64,000 nucleotides of DNA from Azospirillum sp. TSO35-2 (GTDB taxonomy: Bacteria; Pseudomonadota; Alphaproteobacteria; Azospirillales; Azospirillaceae), in contig NZ_LGRA01000021.1 of the NCBI RefSeq assembly GCF_003116095.1, positions 1,786,987 to 1,850,986 of the forward strand, written 5' to 3'. Below, in pieces: positions 1 to 8,617 of the stretch (position 1 is its first letter; every line of letters starts with the position of its first letter). The translations under genes were made by a program, and so were the position numbers. The notes under the pieces were generated by a model, which worked only from the letters and a program-made list of their open reading frames with translations, searched no databases and was not told the origin of the DNA.

Positions 1-1
1 G

Positions 2-250
2 ATCGCGGCGACCATCGCCGCCGCGGTGGAGCAGCAGAGCGCCGCCACCCGCGAGATCGCCCGCAACATCGGCGAGGCGGCCGGCAGCACCCAGCATGTC
101 CGCGGCAACATCGACAGCGTCGCCGAAGCGGCTCTGGAATCGGGGGATTCGGCCAACCGCGTGCTCTCCGCCTCCTCCATGGTGCAGGAGGAACTGCGGA
201 CGCTGGCCGGTCAGGTCGACACGCTGGTGGGCGAGATGCGCGCGGCCTGA
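2..250 (+). CDS. Methyl-accepting chemotaxis protein, C-terminal fragment
   Basis: The reading frame is open from the left edge and stops with TGA at 248-250, so only the last ~82 residues are present. The visible part (EEQQSAATREIARNI, then a helical, Ala/Ser/Gln-rich tail ending in EMRAA) matches the distal cytoplasmic helix of chemoreceptors, the part that follows the CheA/CheW-binding hairpin. The ligand-binding domain and membrane segments lie outside the window, so the stimulus cannot be inferred. A hairpin 55 bp downstream probably ends the transcript. The family call is safe; no specific receptor can be named. Confidence 0.85.
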   Translation: MAATIAAAVEQQSAATREIARNIGEAAGSTQHVRGNIDSVAEAALESGDSANRVLSASSMVQEELRTLAGQVDTLVGEMRAA

Positions 251-304
251 GGATTCAGGGGTTGAACGGGTCAGGGAGGAAAATTCCTATAGCAGGATTA
301 ATCC

Positions 305-332
305 CGTCATCCCCGTGAAGGCGGGGATGACG
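305..332 (+). terminator. Hairpin terminator / dispersed GTCATCCCC repeat
   Basis: A perfect 10-bp inverted repeat (CGTCATCCCC, 8-nt loop, GGGGATGACG) is followed by ATTTTCC. It lies between the end of the chemoreceptor gene and the convergent end of the Crp/Fnr-like gene, so it could terminate the former. The same motif is a common dispersed repeat in alphaproteobacterial genomes, so it may be a mobile palindrome acting as a terminator. Confidence 0.6.
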
Positions 333-404
333 ATTTTCCTAGTAACAGAATTTCGAACCTTCAAGCAGGTCACCCTGCCAGAAGGGTGCCGCCGCAGGAC
401 GGAA

Positions 405-1118
405 CTACGGGCCGTCGGCCAGGGCGCGCAGGGCGTCGCGGTCGCAGCGGAAGCGGTTGGGCCGCAGTTCCTCCAGCAGGCCCTGGCGCTTCAGCTCGGC
501 GACGACCCGGCTCGCCGTCTCGGTGGTGATGCCGAGCACGGCACCGACATCCTCGCGGCCGAAGAAATCGCACTCCCCCCGCTCGTCCACCAGGGTCAGG
601 AACAGGCGGGCGACGCGGGCCCGGGCGCTGCCGGTGCCCAGTTCCACCAGGAAGGCATCGGCCCGCTCCACCGCGTGATGCCAGCGGCGCATCAGTTGCT
701 GGTGCAGGTGCTGGGTCTGCTCGGACAGCCGCTGGATCACCGCGCGCGGGATGCGGCAGGTCAGCACCGGGTGGATGGCGATGGCGGTGTGGCGGTAGGG
801 CGCCCCCAGCGCCGCCTCCAGCCCGGCGGTGTCGCCCGCCCGCAGCAGCCGGACGATGCGCTGGCCGCCGTTGGGCAGATACTGCACCAGCTTCACCAGC
901 CCGCTGCGCACGGTGTAGAGCGCCGTGGGGTCGTCGCCGACATGGTAGAGCGCCGCCCCCGGCGCCACCGTCAGTTCATCGATCGGCAGATGGATCAGGT
1001 TGAAATCCGACTCCGTCAGGTCGGCGAACAGCGCCGATTCCCGGATGCCGCACCCCCGGCAATTGGCCAACCCCCGCCACGCCGCGTTGATGTCGGTCTT
1101 CTTCACGGTCATGTCCAT
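405..1118 (-). CDS. Crp/Fnr-family transcriptional regulator
   Basis: A 237-residue protein with a cyclic-nucleotide-binding-type beta-roll (about residues 30-140) and a C-terminal winged helix. The recognition helix carries ETASR at 200-204; an E..SR arrangement is the Fnr-type signature for TTGAT-like half sites. The N-terminus has C20-x2-C23, but the full set of cysteines used by oxygen-sensing Fnr is not visible, so an Fe-S sensor is uncertain. The frame could extend to 1220, but the start at 1118 (MDMTVKKTD) gives the usual family length. No partner gene is adjacent. A TTGAC-N4-ATCAA box at 58.26 kb could be a target of this or another family member. Confidence 0.85.
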   Translation of the reverse strand: MDMTVKKTDINAAWRGLANCRGCGIRESALFADLTESDFNLIHLPIDELTVAPGAALYHVGDDPTALYTVRSGLVKLVQYLPNGGQRIVRLLRAGDTAGLEAALGAPYRHTAIAIHPVLTCRIPRAVIQRLSEQTQHLHQQLMRRWHHAVERADAFLVELGTGSARARVARLFLTLVDERGECDFFGREDVGAVLGITTETASRVVAELKRQGLLEELRPNRFRCDRDALRALADGP

Positions 1119-1210
1119 GGTTGTGCGGCGCGCATCACGGATTGGGGCGGCAGGGGTTGAACACGAACGATCGTCGCGGCGGAGTGTGGCAGCTTTCCCG
1201 TTCACCGTCA

Positions 1211-1238
1211 TCCCCGCCAAAGACCAGGATGGCGGGGA
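1211..1238. repeat. Imperfect palindrome between the regulator and the ABC gene
   Basis: TCCCCGCCA and TGGCGGGGA form a 9-bp inverted repeat with a 10-nt loop, just past the stop of the leftward ABC gene (1245). It has no U-tract, so intrinsic termination is only possible. It shares the GTCATCCCC flank with the repeat at 305-332. Confidence 0.35.
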
Positions 1239-1244
1239 GGCCGG

Positions 1245-3068
1245 TCACGCCGCGCTCTCGGCCAGCGGCGGGGCGTCGTCGGGGAACTCCTCGCGCAGGG
1301 TGACGGCGCCGTTGGTGCGCTCCAGCACCAGCTTGCGGCCGTGGTGGGCGGCCAGCCCGGCGTGATGGCCGATGGTCAGCAACGTGGCGGACGGCAGTTC
1401 GGTTTCCACCAGGGTCAGCAACTCCTCCTCGGCGGCGGTGTCCAGGCTGTCGGTCGCGTCCTCCAGGAAGATCCAGTCCGGGCGGCGGATCAGCAGGCGG
1501 GCGAAGCCGAGCCGCTGGCGCTCCGGCACCGACAGCACCTCGTCCCAGCGGTCGGCGCTGTCGAGCCGGTCGACGAGGTTGGGCAGACCGACGCGCTCCA
1601 GCGCATCGGCCGCCTTGGCGTCGCCCACCGACGCCGCCGGCCCCGGATAGGCCAGGACGGCGCGCAGGCTGTCGTGCGGCAGGTAGGGCCGTTCCGGCAT
1701 GAAGAAGACGCGGGTGTGGGCCGGCAGCGTGATGTGGCCGCGGCCCCAGGGCCAGGCACCGGCGACGGCACGGAACAGGCGGATGGTCGCCGCCGGGTCG
1801 CCGACGATCAGCACGCGGTCGCCCGGCCGGACCTCCAGGTCGAAGGGATGGAGCACCGGCCCACCGCTCGGCTCGTCGATGGCGACGCCGCGGAAGACCA
1901 GGCTGTGGTGTTCGTCCGACCGGTCGACCTGGATGTGCCCGTCCGGCACCTCGCAGACGTCGCGGTCCAGCCGCACCAGCGCCTCGTGCAGGTTCAGCAC
2001 CCGTTCGACCGACGCCCGCCATTCGGCGGCGCGCGGCAGATTGTCGATCGGCCAGGACAGGGCGCCGACCGTCTGCTGGAAGGCCTGCGCCGTCTGCATC
2101 AGCACGCCCAGCGAGATGGCGCCGGCGATGTAGCGCGGGGCGGCGACCAGGATCGGGAAGGAGGCCGACATCACGGAATAGGTGGCGCTGAACACCATCA
2201 TGTGGCTGAGCGCCCGGGTCTGGCCGTTCCAGCCGCGCATCACCCCGCCGAACAGGACGGCCAGATGGCCGCGTTCCGCCGATTCCCCGTGCAGCAGCGC
2301 GATGGTCTGCCCATTCTCGCGGATGCGGCCGAGCGCGAAGCGGAAGTCGGCCTCGAACCCCTGGCGGCGGTTGACGGCGTTGACCAGCGGCTGGCCGATC
2401 AGCATGGCGATGGTGGTGCCGACCGCGGCGTAGATCAGCGCCACGAACAGCAGATGGCCGGGCACCGACAGTTCCACGCCGAGCACGGTCAGTGTCAAAT
2501 CGCCCGACAGCATCCACAGGATGTTGGTGAAGCTGACCAGCAGCAGCCCGCAATAGGTCAGCGAGTGGCCGAGGTCGATCGCCACCTCGGTCGTGATGCG
2601 GATGTCCTCGGCGATGCGGCCGTCGGGGTTGTCGTGCTCGCCTGGCAGATAGGCGATCTGGTGGTGGCGGCCGCGGCGCAGCCAGTCCTCCAGCAGCTTG
2701 CGGGTCAGCCAGTCGCGCCAGCCCATCTGCAGGCGCCGCTTCACCCGCAGATGCAGCACGACGATGACGATGTTGTAGAGGATGATCAGCCCGACCGCGC
2801 CGATCATGGTAACGAAACGGTCCATGGAGCGGTATTCGAGCGCGTCGAACAGACGCTCGCTCCACAGGTTGATCAGCACCGGGACGGACACCTGCCCGAT
2901 CGTCAGCGCCACCAGTGCCACGGTCAGCAGCCAGACGGTCACCCGGTTCCGCCCGTGCCAGTAACCGCCGGCCAGTTGGAGGAAGCGGCGGGTGAAGCCC
3001 GGAGACCCCTGTCTGTCGCCCGCGTCCCCGCCGGCTTTCGCTCTGCTGTCGGTCATGCTGCTCATCAC
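1245..3068 (-). CDS. SbmA/BacA-like ABC membrane protein with degenerate ATP site
   Basis: A 607-residue half-size transporter. About six transmembrane helices occupy residues 40-340 and resemble the YddA/SbmA-BacA/ABCD group, followed by an ABC-like domain. Family members normally carry GxSGxGKS; here the aligned segment is GDPAATIR at 423-430, with no lysine or serine. The C-loop position reads LSVPERQ (512-518) instead of LSGGE, and the Walker B region is WIFLEDATD (532-540). The fold is kept (PWG, FMPERPYLP, RLGFARLL), but canonical ATP hydrolysis looks impossible. It could be a secondary-type transporter like SbmA or a decayed importer. It stands alone, with a hairpin beyond its stop. 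Confidence 0.8.
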   Translation of the reverse strand: MMSSMTDSRAKAGGDAGDRQGSPGFTRRFLQLAGGYWHGRNRVTVWLLTVALVALTIGQVSVPVLINLWSERLFDALEYRSMDRFVTMIGAVGLIILYNIVIVVLHLRVKRRLQMGWRDWLTRKLLEDWLRRGRHHQIAYLPGEHDNPDGRIAEDIRITTEVAIDLGHSLTYCGLLLVSFTNILWMLSGDLTLTVLGVELSVPGHLLFVALIYAAVGTTIAMLIGQPLVNAVNRRQGFEADFRFALGRIRENGQTIALLHGESAERGHLAVLFGGVMRGWNGQTRALSHMMVFSATYSVMSASFPILVAAPRYIAGAISLGVLMQTAQAFQQTVGALSWPIDNLPRAAEWRASVERVLNLHEALVRLDRDVCEVPDGHIQVDRSDEHHSLVFRGVAIDEPSGGPVLHPFDLEVRPGDRVLIVGDPAATIRLFRAVAGAWPWGRGHITLPAHTRVFFMPERPYLPHDSLRAVLAYPGPAASVGDAKAADALERVGLPNLVDRLDSADRWDEVLSVPERQRLGFARLLIRRPDWIFLEDATDSLDTAAEEELLTLVETELPSATLLTIGHHAGLAAHHGRKLVLERTNGAVTLREEFPDDAPPLAESAA

Positions 3069-3156
3069 CGGACCTCCGCCCTCACCCCTGCCGTCCGTAT
3101 GACGAACGAATAGAACGGTCTTTATCGAAAGTACAGGGTCGCGGGCGAAGGAATGG

Positions 3157-4521
3157 TTAAAGCTCCCCCGTTCTCACAACCTCGGCGAGGAAGCGGTAGC
3201 TGTCCTTGGGCGTGCGGACCAGCGTGTCGTAGTCGACCCGCACGATGCCGAAACGCTTCGACAGGCCATAGGCCCATTCGAAATTGTCGAGCAGGCTCCA
3301 GCACAGGTAGCCCTTGACGTTGCAGCCGTCGGCCAGCGCCTTGGCGACCGATTCCAGATGCTCGCGGAAATACAGCACCCGCTCGGCGTCGTGGATCTGG
3401 CCGTCCGGCGTCACCACGTCGTCATAGGCGCAGCCGTTCTCGGCGATGAAGACGGCGGGGTTGCCGTAGTCGGTGCGGAACTCGGTCAGCAGGTCATAGA
3501 GCCCCTCCGGCTGGACCGGCCAGGCCATGCCAGTCCAGCGCCGGCACTGCGCCTCGCCCCAGCCGACGTCGAAGGGCCGCCCCTCCTCGTGCTTCATCGT
3601 GTTGCGGGAGTAGTAGTTGATGCCCAGCAGGTCGATCGGGTAGCGGATCGCCTCCTCGTCACCGGGCTGCACGAATCCGGCCATCCTGTCGGCCAGCAGC
3701 GCCGGGATCTGCCCGCGCATCAGCCCGTCCAGCGCGACCCGGTTCCACACCGCGTCCCAGCGGGCGGCGGCGGCGACATCCTCCGGCCGGTCGCTGTCGG
3801 GAACGACGGGCTGCAGGTTCAGCACGGTGCCGAGCGTCAGGCCGGACCGCTCCGCCGCGATGGCGCGCAGCGCCGCCCCCTGCGCCAGGTTCTGGTGGTG
3901 CAGGGCGCGCAGGATGCCCTGTTCGCCCAGCTTGTGGCCGGGCGCGTGCTCGCCGACGCCATAGCCGAAGATGGCGACGACGTTCGGCTCGTTCAGCATC
4001 ATCCAGCTCTTGACCCGGTCGGCCAGCCGGGCGGTGACGATGCGGGCGTAGTCGGCGAAGGGGCCGATGATCTCCCGCCCCTGCCAGCCGCCGGCATCCT
4101 CCAGCGGCTGCGGCAGGTCCCAATGGTAGAGGCAGGCCATCGGGGTGATCCCCGCCTCCAGCAGCGCATCGACCAGCCGGTCGTAGAAGTCCAGCCCGCG
4201 CGTCTCGACCGCCCCGGTCCCCGTCGGCAGGATGCGCGGCCAGGCGATGGAGAAGCGGTAGCTGTCGAAGCCCGCCGCCTTCATCAGCGCGATGTCTTCC
4301 GGATAGCGGTGGTAGTGGTCGCAGGTGACGGCGGCGCTGCTGCCGTCCTGGATCCGCCCCTGGGCGGTGAAGGTGTCCCAGACGCACGGCCCGCGCCCGT
4401 CGACGTCCAGCGCCCCCTCGATCTGGTAGGACGCGGTCGAGGCCCCCCAGCGGAAGTCGGGCGGGAAGGTCAGGGGCCGGCTGTCGTCCGGCAGGGACAC
4501 GGGTTGGCTGAAGCTGTCCAT
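3157..4521 (-). CDS. bglA: GH1 family beta-glucosidase
   Basis: A 454-residue glycoside hydrolase family 1 enzyme, which hydrolyses beta-linked glucosides with retention of configuration. It opens with the FRWGASTASYQIEG signature (23-36). The acid/base glutamate is E178 in LNEPN and the nucleophile is E361 in IAENG. No signal peptide is seen, so it is cytosolic. The frame continues far upstream, but the ATG at 4521 has a GGGAGG ribosome site and gives a normal family length. It diverges from a GH4 glycosidase across 244 bp, suggesting shared control of glucoside use. No sugar transporter is adjacent except an MFS gene at 6-7 kb. Confidence 0.93.
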   Translation of the reverse strand: MDSFSQPVSLPDDSRPLTFPPDFRWGASTASYQIEGALDVDGRGPCVWDTFTAQGRIQDGSSAAVTCDHYHRYPEDIALMKAAGFDSYRFSIAWPRILPTGTGAVETRGLDFYDRLVDALLEAGITPMACLYHWDLPQPLEDAGGWQGREIIGPFADYARIVTARLADRVKSWMMLNEPNVVAIFGYGVGEHAPGHKLGEQGILRALHHQNLAQGAALRAIAAERSGLTLGTVLNLQPVVPDSDRPEDVAAAARWDAVWNRVALDGLMRGQIPALLADRMAGFVQPGDEEAIRYPIDLLGINYYSRNTMKHEEGRPFDVGWGEAQCRRWTGMAWPVQPEGLYDLLTEFRTDYGNPAVFIAENGCAYDDVVTPDGQIHDAERVLYFREHLESVAKALADGCNVKGYLCWSLLDNFEWAYGLSKRFGIVRVDYDTLVRTPKDSYRFLAEVVRTGEL

Positions 4522-4765
4522 CGGGGTTGTCCTCCCATGGGATGGTTCGTTTTCAACAGCATGCCGCAGCATCGGCCCGCGCGCCATGGGACAAGCGCAA
4601 GACCGGACACGGCGCGACGCGGTGGCGCAGCCCATGACACAGCCTTGCCGCAGCGCACACCCAGGGGCTGTTTGACCCCGGCCGAAAGGCGTAGCCTGTG
4701 GCGGCAAGACGGCGCACGGCCGCTCCACCCCAGCCGCTCGAAAAGACGCGCGGAGGAAACGCTCC

Positions 4766-6049
4766 ATGGCGAACACGACAAAAATCGTCTTCATCGGCGC
4801 CGGCAGCGCCGCCTTCGGGCTCAGCCTGTTCCAGGACCTGTTCTCCACCACCGAGCTGGCCGGCAGCACGCTGACGCTGGTCGACACCAACCCGGACGCG
4901 CTGGCCCGCATGGCGGCGCTGGCCGGGGTGCTGAACCGCCGCGGCGACGCCGGCATCACCATCGAGACGACCACCGACCGCAAGGTGGCGCTGGACGGTG
5001 CCGGCTTCGTGCTGTGCGCCATCGCCATCGACCGCAACCGGCTGTGGAAGCTGGATTTCGAGGTGCCGAAGAAGCACGGCATCCGCCACACGCTGGGCGA
5101 GAACGGCGGCCCCGGCGGCCTGTTCTTCACCCTGCGCACCCTGCCGCTGATCGTCGACATCGTCCGCGACGTCGAGGCGATCTGCCCGGACGCGCTGTTC
5201 ATCAACCTGTCCAACCCGGAAAGCCGCATCGTCCTCGGGCTGTCGCGCTGCACCAGCGTGCGGACGCTGGGGCTGTGCCACGGCATCTTCCTGGCGCGCT
5301 GGTTCATCTGCCAGATCCTGGGCATGGCCGAGAAGGAGGTCGATGTCTGGGGCGCCGGGCTGAACCATTTCCAGTGGCTGACCGCCATCCGCGAGAAGGC
5401 GACCGGCCGCGACCTCTACCCCCTCCTGCGCGAGCGGGAAGCGACGCACGACCCGTCCTTCACCCCGCTGGCCCGCCGGCTGTTCCACGCCTTCGGCCTG
5501 TGGGTCACCCCGAGCGACGACCACACCGGCGAGTTCCTGCCCTATGGCTGGGAGGCCGGCGAGCATGGCTTCGACTTCAAGCACGACGAGGAAGGGCGCG
5601 TCATCCTGCGCGACCTGATGGACGGGGTGATCGACGGCAGCAAGCCGATTCCCGACGACTGGACCCGGCCGTCCTGGGGCGAGCGGGCGGTGGCGGTGAT
5701 CGCCGGCATGCTGCACAACCAGAAGCGCTTCATCGAATCCGGCATCGTCATCAACCGCGGCGTCATCCCCGGCCTGCCCGACGAGCTGGCGGTGGAGGTG
5801 CCGCTGGTGGCGGATGCCGCCGGCGTCCACCCGGTGTCGCTCGGCCGGCTGCCGGACGGCATCGTCAAGCTGCTGTCGGTGCAGGCCAGCGTGCAGCAAC
5901 TGTCGGTGGAGGCGGCGCTGCGCGGGTCGAAGGAGCTGGCGTTGCAGGCGCTGCTGATCGACCCGGTGATCACCTCCAGCACGGCGGCCGTCGCCATCCT
6001 GGACGAGCTGTGGGAGGCGAACCGGCCCTACATCCGGCCGTGCTTGTAA
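4766..6049 (+). CDS. GH4 family NAD/Mn-dependent alpha-glucosidase or alpha-galactosidase
   Basis: A 427-residue member of glycoside hydrolase family 4, which cleaves glycosides by an NAD-dependent redox-elimination mechanism. The Rossmann motif is FIGAGSAAFG (9-18); SNP (149-151), LCHG (C171) and GLNHF (H201) match the substrate- and metal-binding positions. An AGGAGG-like ribosome site (CGGAGGAAACG) precedes the ATG. Anomer and sugar specificity cannot be read from the sequence; LplD/AglA-like alpha-glucosidase and MelA-like alpha-galactosidase are both possible. It diverges from the GH1 gene, so the pair may handle alpha- and beta-glucosides together. Confidence 0.88.
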   Translation: MANTTKIVFIGAGSAAFGLSLFQDLFSTTELAGSTLTLVDTNPDALARMAALAGVLNRRGDAGITIETTTDRKVALDGAGFVLCAIAIDRNRLWKLDFEVPKKHGIRHTLGENGGPGGLFFTLRTLPLIVDIVRDVEAICPDALFINLSNPESRIVLGLSRCTSVRTLGLCHGIFLARWFICQILGMAEKEVDVWGAGLNHFQWLTAIREKATGRDLYPLLREREATHDPSFTPLARRLFHAFGLWVTPSDDHTGEFLPYGWEAGEHGFDFKHDEEGRVILRDLMDGVIDGSKPIPDDWTRPSWGERAVAVIAGMLHNQKRFIESGIVINRGVIPGLPDELAVEVPLVADAAGVHPVSLGRLPDGIVKLLSVQASVQQLSVEAALRGSKELALQALLIDPVITSSTAAVAILDELWEANRPYIRPCL

Positions 6050-6052
6050 GCC

Positions 6053-7195
6053 TCAGCGCCTGATCAGCCGGGCCGAGGCGAAGCCCAGCCCGGCGGTCAG
6101 GGCGCCGACGCCGAGGAACAGCGGGGCGAAGCCGGTGTGGTCGGCGATGAAGCCGTACAGCACCGGCCCGATCCCCTGCCCGATGAAGAAGGACGAGGCG
6201 AACAACGCCAGCGCCGAACCGCGGGCGGTCGGCGCCAGCTCCGTCGCCTGGGTCTGCATGGTGTTGTGCAGCATGTAGAAGCCGAAGCCGGCGACCAGGA
6301 AGGCGGCGCTGACCACCGGCCAGGGCACCGGCAAGGCGATGACCAGATAGGCCAGCCCCGCCGCCAGCCCGCCCGCCTTCATCATGCCCCATTGGCCGAG
6401 CGCCTTGATCAGCCGGCGCACCACCGCGCTGTAGGCGACGCCGCCGATGGCGAAGGCGGCGATGGTCAGCCCGGCCTGGAAGGCGCCGGCGGCGCCGTGC
6501 TCCATCAGCACCGGGGCGACGAAGGGGAAGACGCCGAAGATCAGCAGCCCCTCCGCCGCGACGGTGGCGAAGACGAACAGCGAGACCGGGTTGGTCAGCA
6601 CGGTGGCGTAGCGCTGCTGCGCGTCGGCGACCGACAGGGGAGAGCGGGTCTCCCGCTCCCGCGCCAGCCCGACCAGGGCGGCCAGGCAGATCAGCGCGGT
6701 CAGCCCGGCCGACAACCCGAAGACGGTGCGCCAGCCGAACGCCTCCGCCAGCGCGCCCGACACGGCGGACCCCGACATCTGGCCCAGGATCACCGCCAGC
6801 AGGAAACGGCTGATGGCGATCTGCCGCTCCTCGTACGGCACCCGGTCGCCGATCAAGGCCATCGAGGCCGGGATGATGCCGCCGGCGAAGGCCCCGGCCA
6901 GGATGCGGCCGGCCATCACCGTGCCGTAGCTGGGGGCGATGGTCGACAGCGCCAGGCCGACGGTGAGCACGCTCAGGGCCAGCCGCACCAGCCGCGACTT
7001 GCCGATGGCGTCGCCAACCGGCCCCAGCACGATCTGCATCAGCGCGTAGGGCAGCGTGTAGGCCGAGGCCAGCAGCGCCGCCTGCCGCACCGTCACCCCG
7101 AGGTCGGCGGCGATCAGCGTCAGCATCGGGTCGGTGGTGCGCAGGGAGAAGGCGCTGGCGAAGCCGGCGAGGCCGAGCAGGAAAATCAGACGCAT
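6053..7195 (-). CDS. MFS transporter
   Basis: A 380-residue polytopic protein with about twelve hydrophobic segments, typical of the major facilitator superfamily (drug/sugar efflux-type). The helix 2-3 loop contains GPVGDAIGKSRLVR, a form of the MFS loop motif, and helix 4 begins MAGRILAGAFAGG. An ATG eight codons upstream (7219) is also possible, but MRLIFLLG at 7195 starts directly at the first membrane helix. It converges on the GH4 gene with only 3 bp between the stops. The substrate is unknown; sugar transport would fit the neighbours but is only a guess. Confidence 0.85.
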   Translation of the reverse strand: MRLIFLLGLAGFASAFSLRTTDPMLTLIAADLGVTVRQAALLASAYTLPYALMQIVLGPVGDAIGKSRLVRLALSVLTVGLALSTIAPSYGTVMAGRILAGAFAGGIIPASMALIGDRVPYEERQIAISRFLLAVILGQMSGSAVSGALAEAFGWRTVFGLSAGLTALICLAALVGLARERETRSPLSVADAQQRYATVLTNPVSLFVFATVAAEGLLIFGVFPFVAPVLMEHGAAGAFQAGLTIAAFAIGGVAYSAVVRRLIKALGQWGMMKAGGLAAGLAYLVIALPVPWPVVSAAFLVAGFGFYMLHNTMQTQATELAPTARGSALALFASSFFIGQGIGPVLYGFIADHTGFAPLFLGVGALTAGLGFASARLIRR

Positions 7196-7328
7196 GGAAG
7201 GGCGGGATCCGAACAGCAACGGTGGCGGTTCAGGACCTTAACCGCTTCGCCGGCGCCGGACCCGCGCCACCTGCGCCGTGAGCGGGATGGCAGTCATGCG
7301 CCGGCCGCGGGGAGCCGGCGCCTGCCCC

Positions 7329-8408
7329 TCATCCCCGGTAATGCCCGCCGAAGCGGTTCGCCAGGAACGCCTCAAGCGGCACCTGCTCCTGCCGGATGAG
7401 GCCCGATTGTGGGATCGAGCCCTCGCGCAGCAGGTCGAGGATGGCGCAGATGCCGGCGGCGGTCGTCACCTGGATGGCGCTCCAGGTCCGGCCGGCGATC
7501 GCCTTGCTGTAGATCTTGGTCGCGAAGGTCTCCTGCCGCAACTCGCCGTCCTGCATGCCGGTGGCGGTGGCGACCACCAGCACGACGTCCTGCAGGGTCA
7601 GCGGCACCGCGGTTTCCAGCACGTCCTTCAGCAGGTGGCGCCGCTCGCCCAGCCGCAGATCGCGGATCAGCAGGCGGACGATGTCGCGGTGGCCGGGGTA
7701 GCGCACCGTCTTGTAGTCGAGGTTGCGCACCTTGCCGGCCAGGGATTCACACAGCGAGCCCAGCCCGCCGGAGGTATTGAACGCCTCGTAATCCACCCCG
7801 TCCAGGGCGAAGCGCTCGTCGCCTTCCAGCGGCATCACCTCGCGCGGGCGGCCGTCGACGATGGCCTCGCACGGGTTGCAGTATTCGTTGATCAGCCCGT
7901 CGGTGCTCCAGGTCAGGTTGTATTTCAGCGCGTTGGTCGGGTATTGCGGCAGGGCGCCGACCCGCAGATGCAGATTGTGCAGCTCGTCGAAGCGGCGGGC
8001 GAGGTCGTGGCCGACGATGGAGATGAAGCCGGGCGCCAGACCACATTGCGGGATCAGCGCGGTGTTGGCGGTCTCGGCCAACGCCTTGACCTTGCGGGTG
8101 GCGGCGACATCCTCGGTCAGGTCGAGGTAATGGGCACCGGCGGCCACCGCGGCGGCGGCGATGGTCGGGGTCAGGGTGAAGGGACAGGCGCTCAGCACCG
8201 CGTTCTGGCCGGCCAGCGCGACGCCCAGCGAGTGCGGATCCTCGACATCGACGCGCGTCACCCGCAGGCCGGCGCGTTCGGCGCGGAACAGCAGCGCCTC
8301 GTCGCGGTCGCCGATGGTGACGGCGAAATCGTCGCTCTGCGTCAGCAGCGTCGCGATCATCGAGCCGATCTTGCCGGCGCCCAGCACCAGAACCTTCATC
8401 GTTGCCAT
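7329..8408 (-). CDS. Saccharopine dehydrogenase-like oxidoreductase
   Basis: A 359-residue protein with an N-terminal Rossmann domain (KVLVLGAGKIGS, residues 4-15) and the C-terminal domain of the saccharopine/carboxynorspermidine dehydrogenase group (LAPGFISIVGHD, YNLTWSTDGLINEY, RYPGHRDI). Family members reductively couple or split amino-acid-like substrates with NAD(P)H. The nearest functional options are a lysine-pathway-type saccharopine reductase or an uncharacterised amino acid dehydrogenase; context does not choose between them. The start at 8408 has an AGGGA-type site; 8399 and 8450 are alternatives. It diverges from the NlpC/P60 gene. Confidence 0.8.
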   Translation of the reverse strand: MATMKVLVLGAGKIGSMIATLLTQSDDFAVTIGDRDEALLFRAERAGLRVTRVDVEDPHSLGVALAGQNAVLSACPFTLTPTIAAAAVAAGAHYLDLTEDVAATRKVKALAETANTALIPQCGLAPGFISIVGHDLARRFDELHNLHLRVGALPQYPTNALKYNLTWSTDGLINEYCNPCEAIVDGRPREVMPLEGDERFALDGVDYEAFNTSGGLGSLCESLAGKVRNLDYKTVRYPGHRDIVRLLIRDLRLGERRHLLKDVLETAVPLTLQDVVLVVATATGMQDGELRQETFATKIYSKAIAGRTWSAIQVTTAAGICAILDLLREGSIPQSGLIRQEQVPLEAFLANRFGGHYRG

Positions 8409-8617
8409 GCTTGTCCCTGCTCCCTGTTTGGCGAATTTGCTCGCATACAAAGGGTGTCGGGCGGAACGGCCGGGCAGAAGCGGGCAATGCGCCGGTCGTG
8501 CCGGAGTTTTCCGGCGGAATGACGGATATCCCGGCGAAACGACGGGCGCGCTTTATCCCTCGCGCCGGTCGGGGGGCGGAGCTATGGTCAGCGTCGGTTT
8601 CCACCCAGCCACGACCA

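Noticed and set aside
96..1160. Long rightward open frame covering the Crp/Fnr gene
   Set aside because: It is antisense to a clear regulator, has a low-complexity Arg/Gly/Gln-rich composition and no recognisable domain; GC-rich DNA keeps such frames open by chance.
1341..3113. 590-codon rightward frame opposite the ABC gene
   Set aside because: Composition is typical of an antisense shadow; the leftward frame has membrane helices and ABC-domain motifs.
4522..5388. N-terminal extension of the GH1 enzyme in the same frame
   Set aside because: It runs antisense through the GH4 gene, and a well-placed ribosome site at 4521 gives the normal family length.
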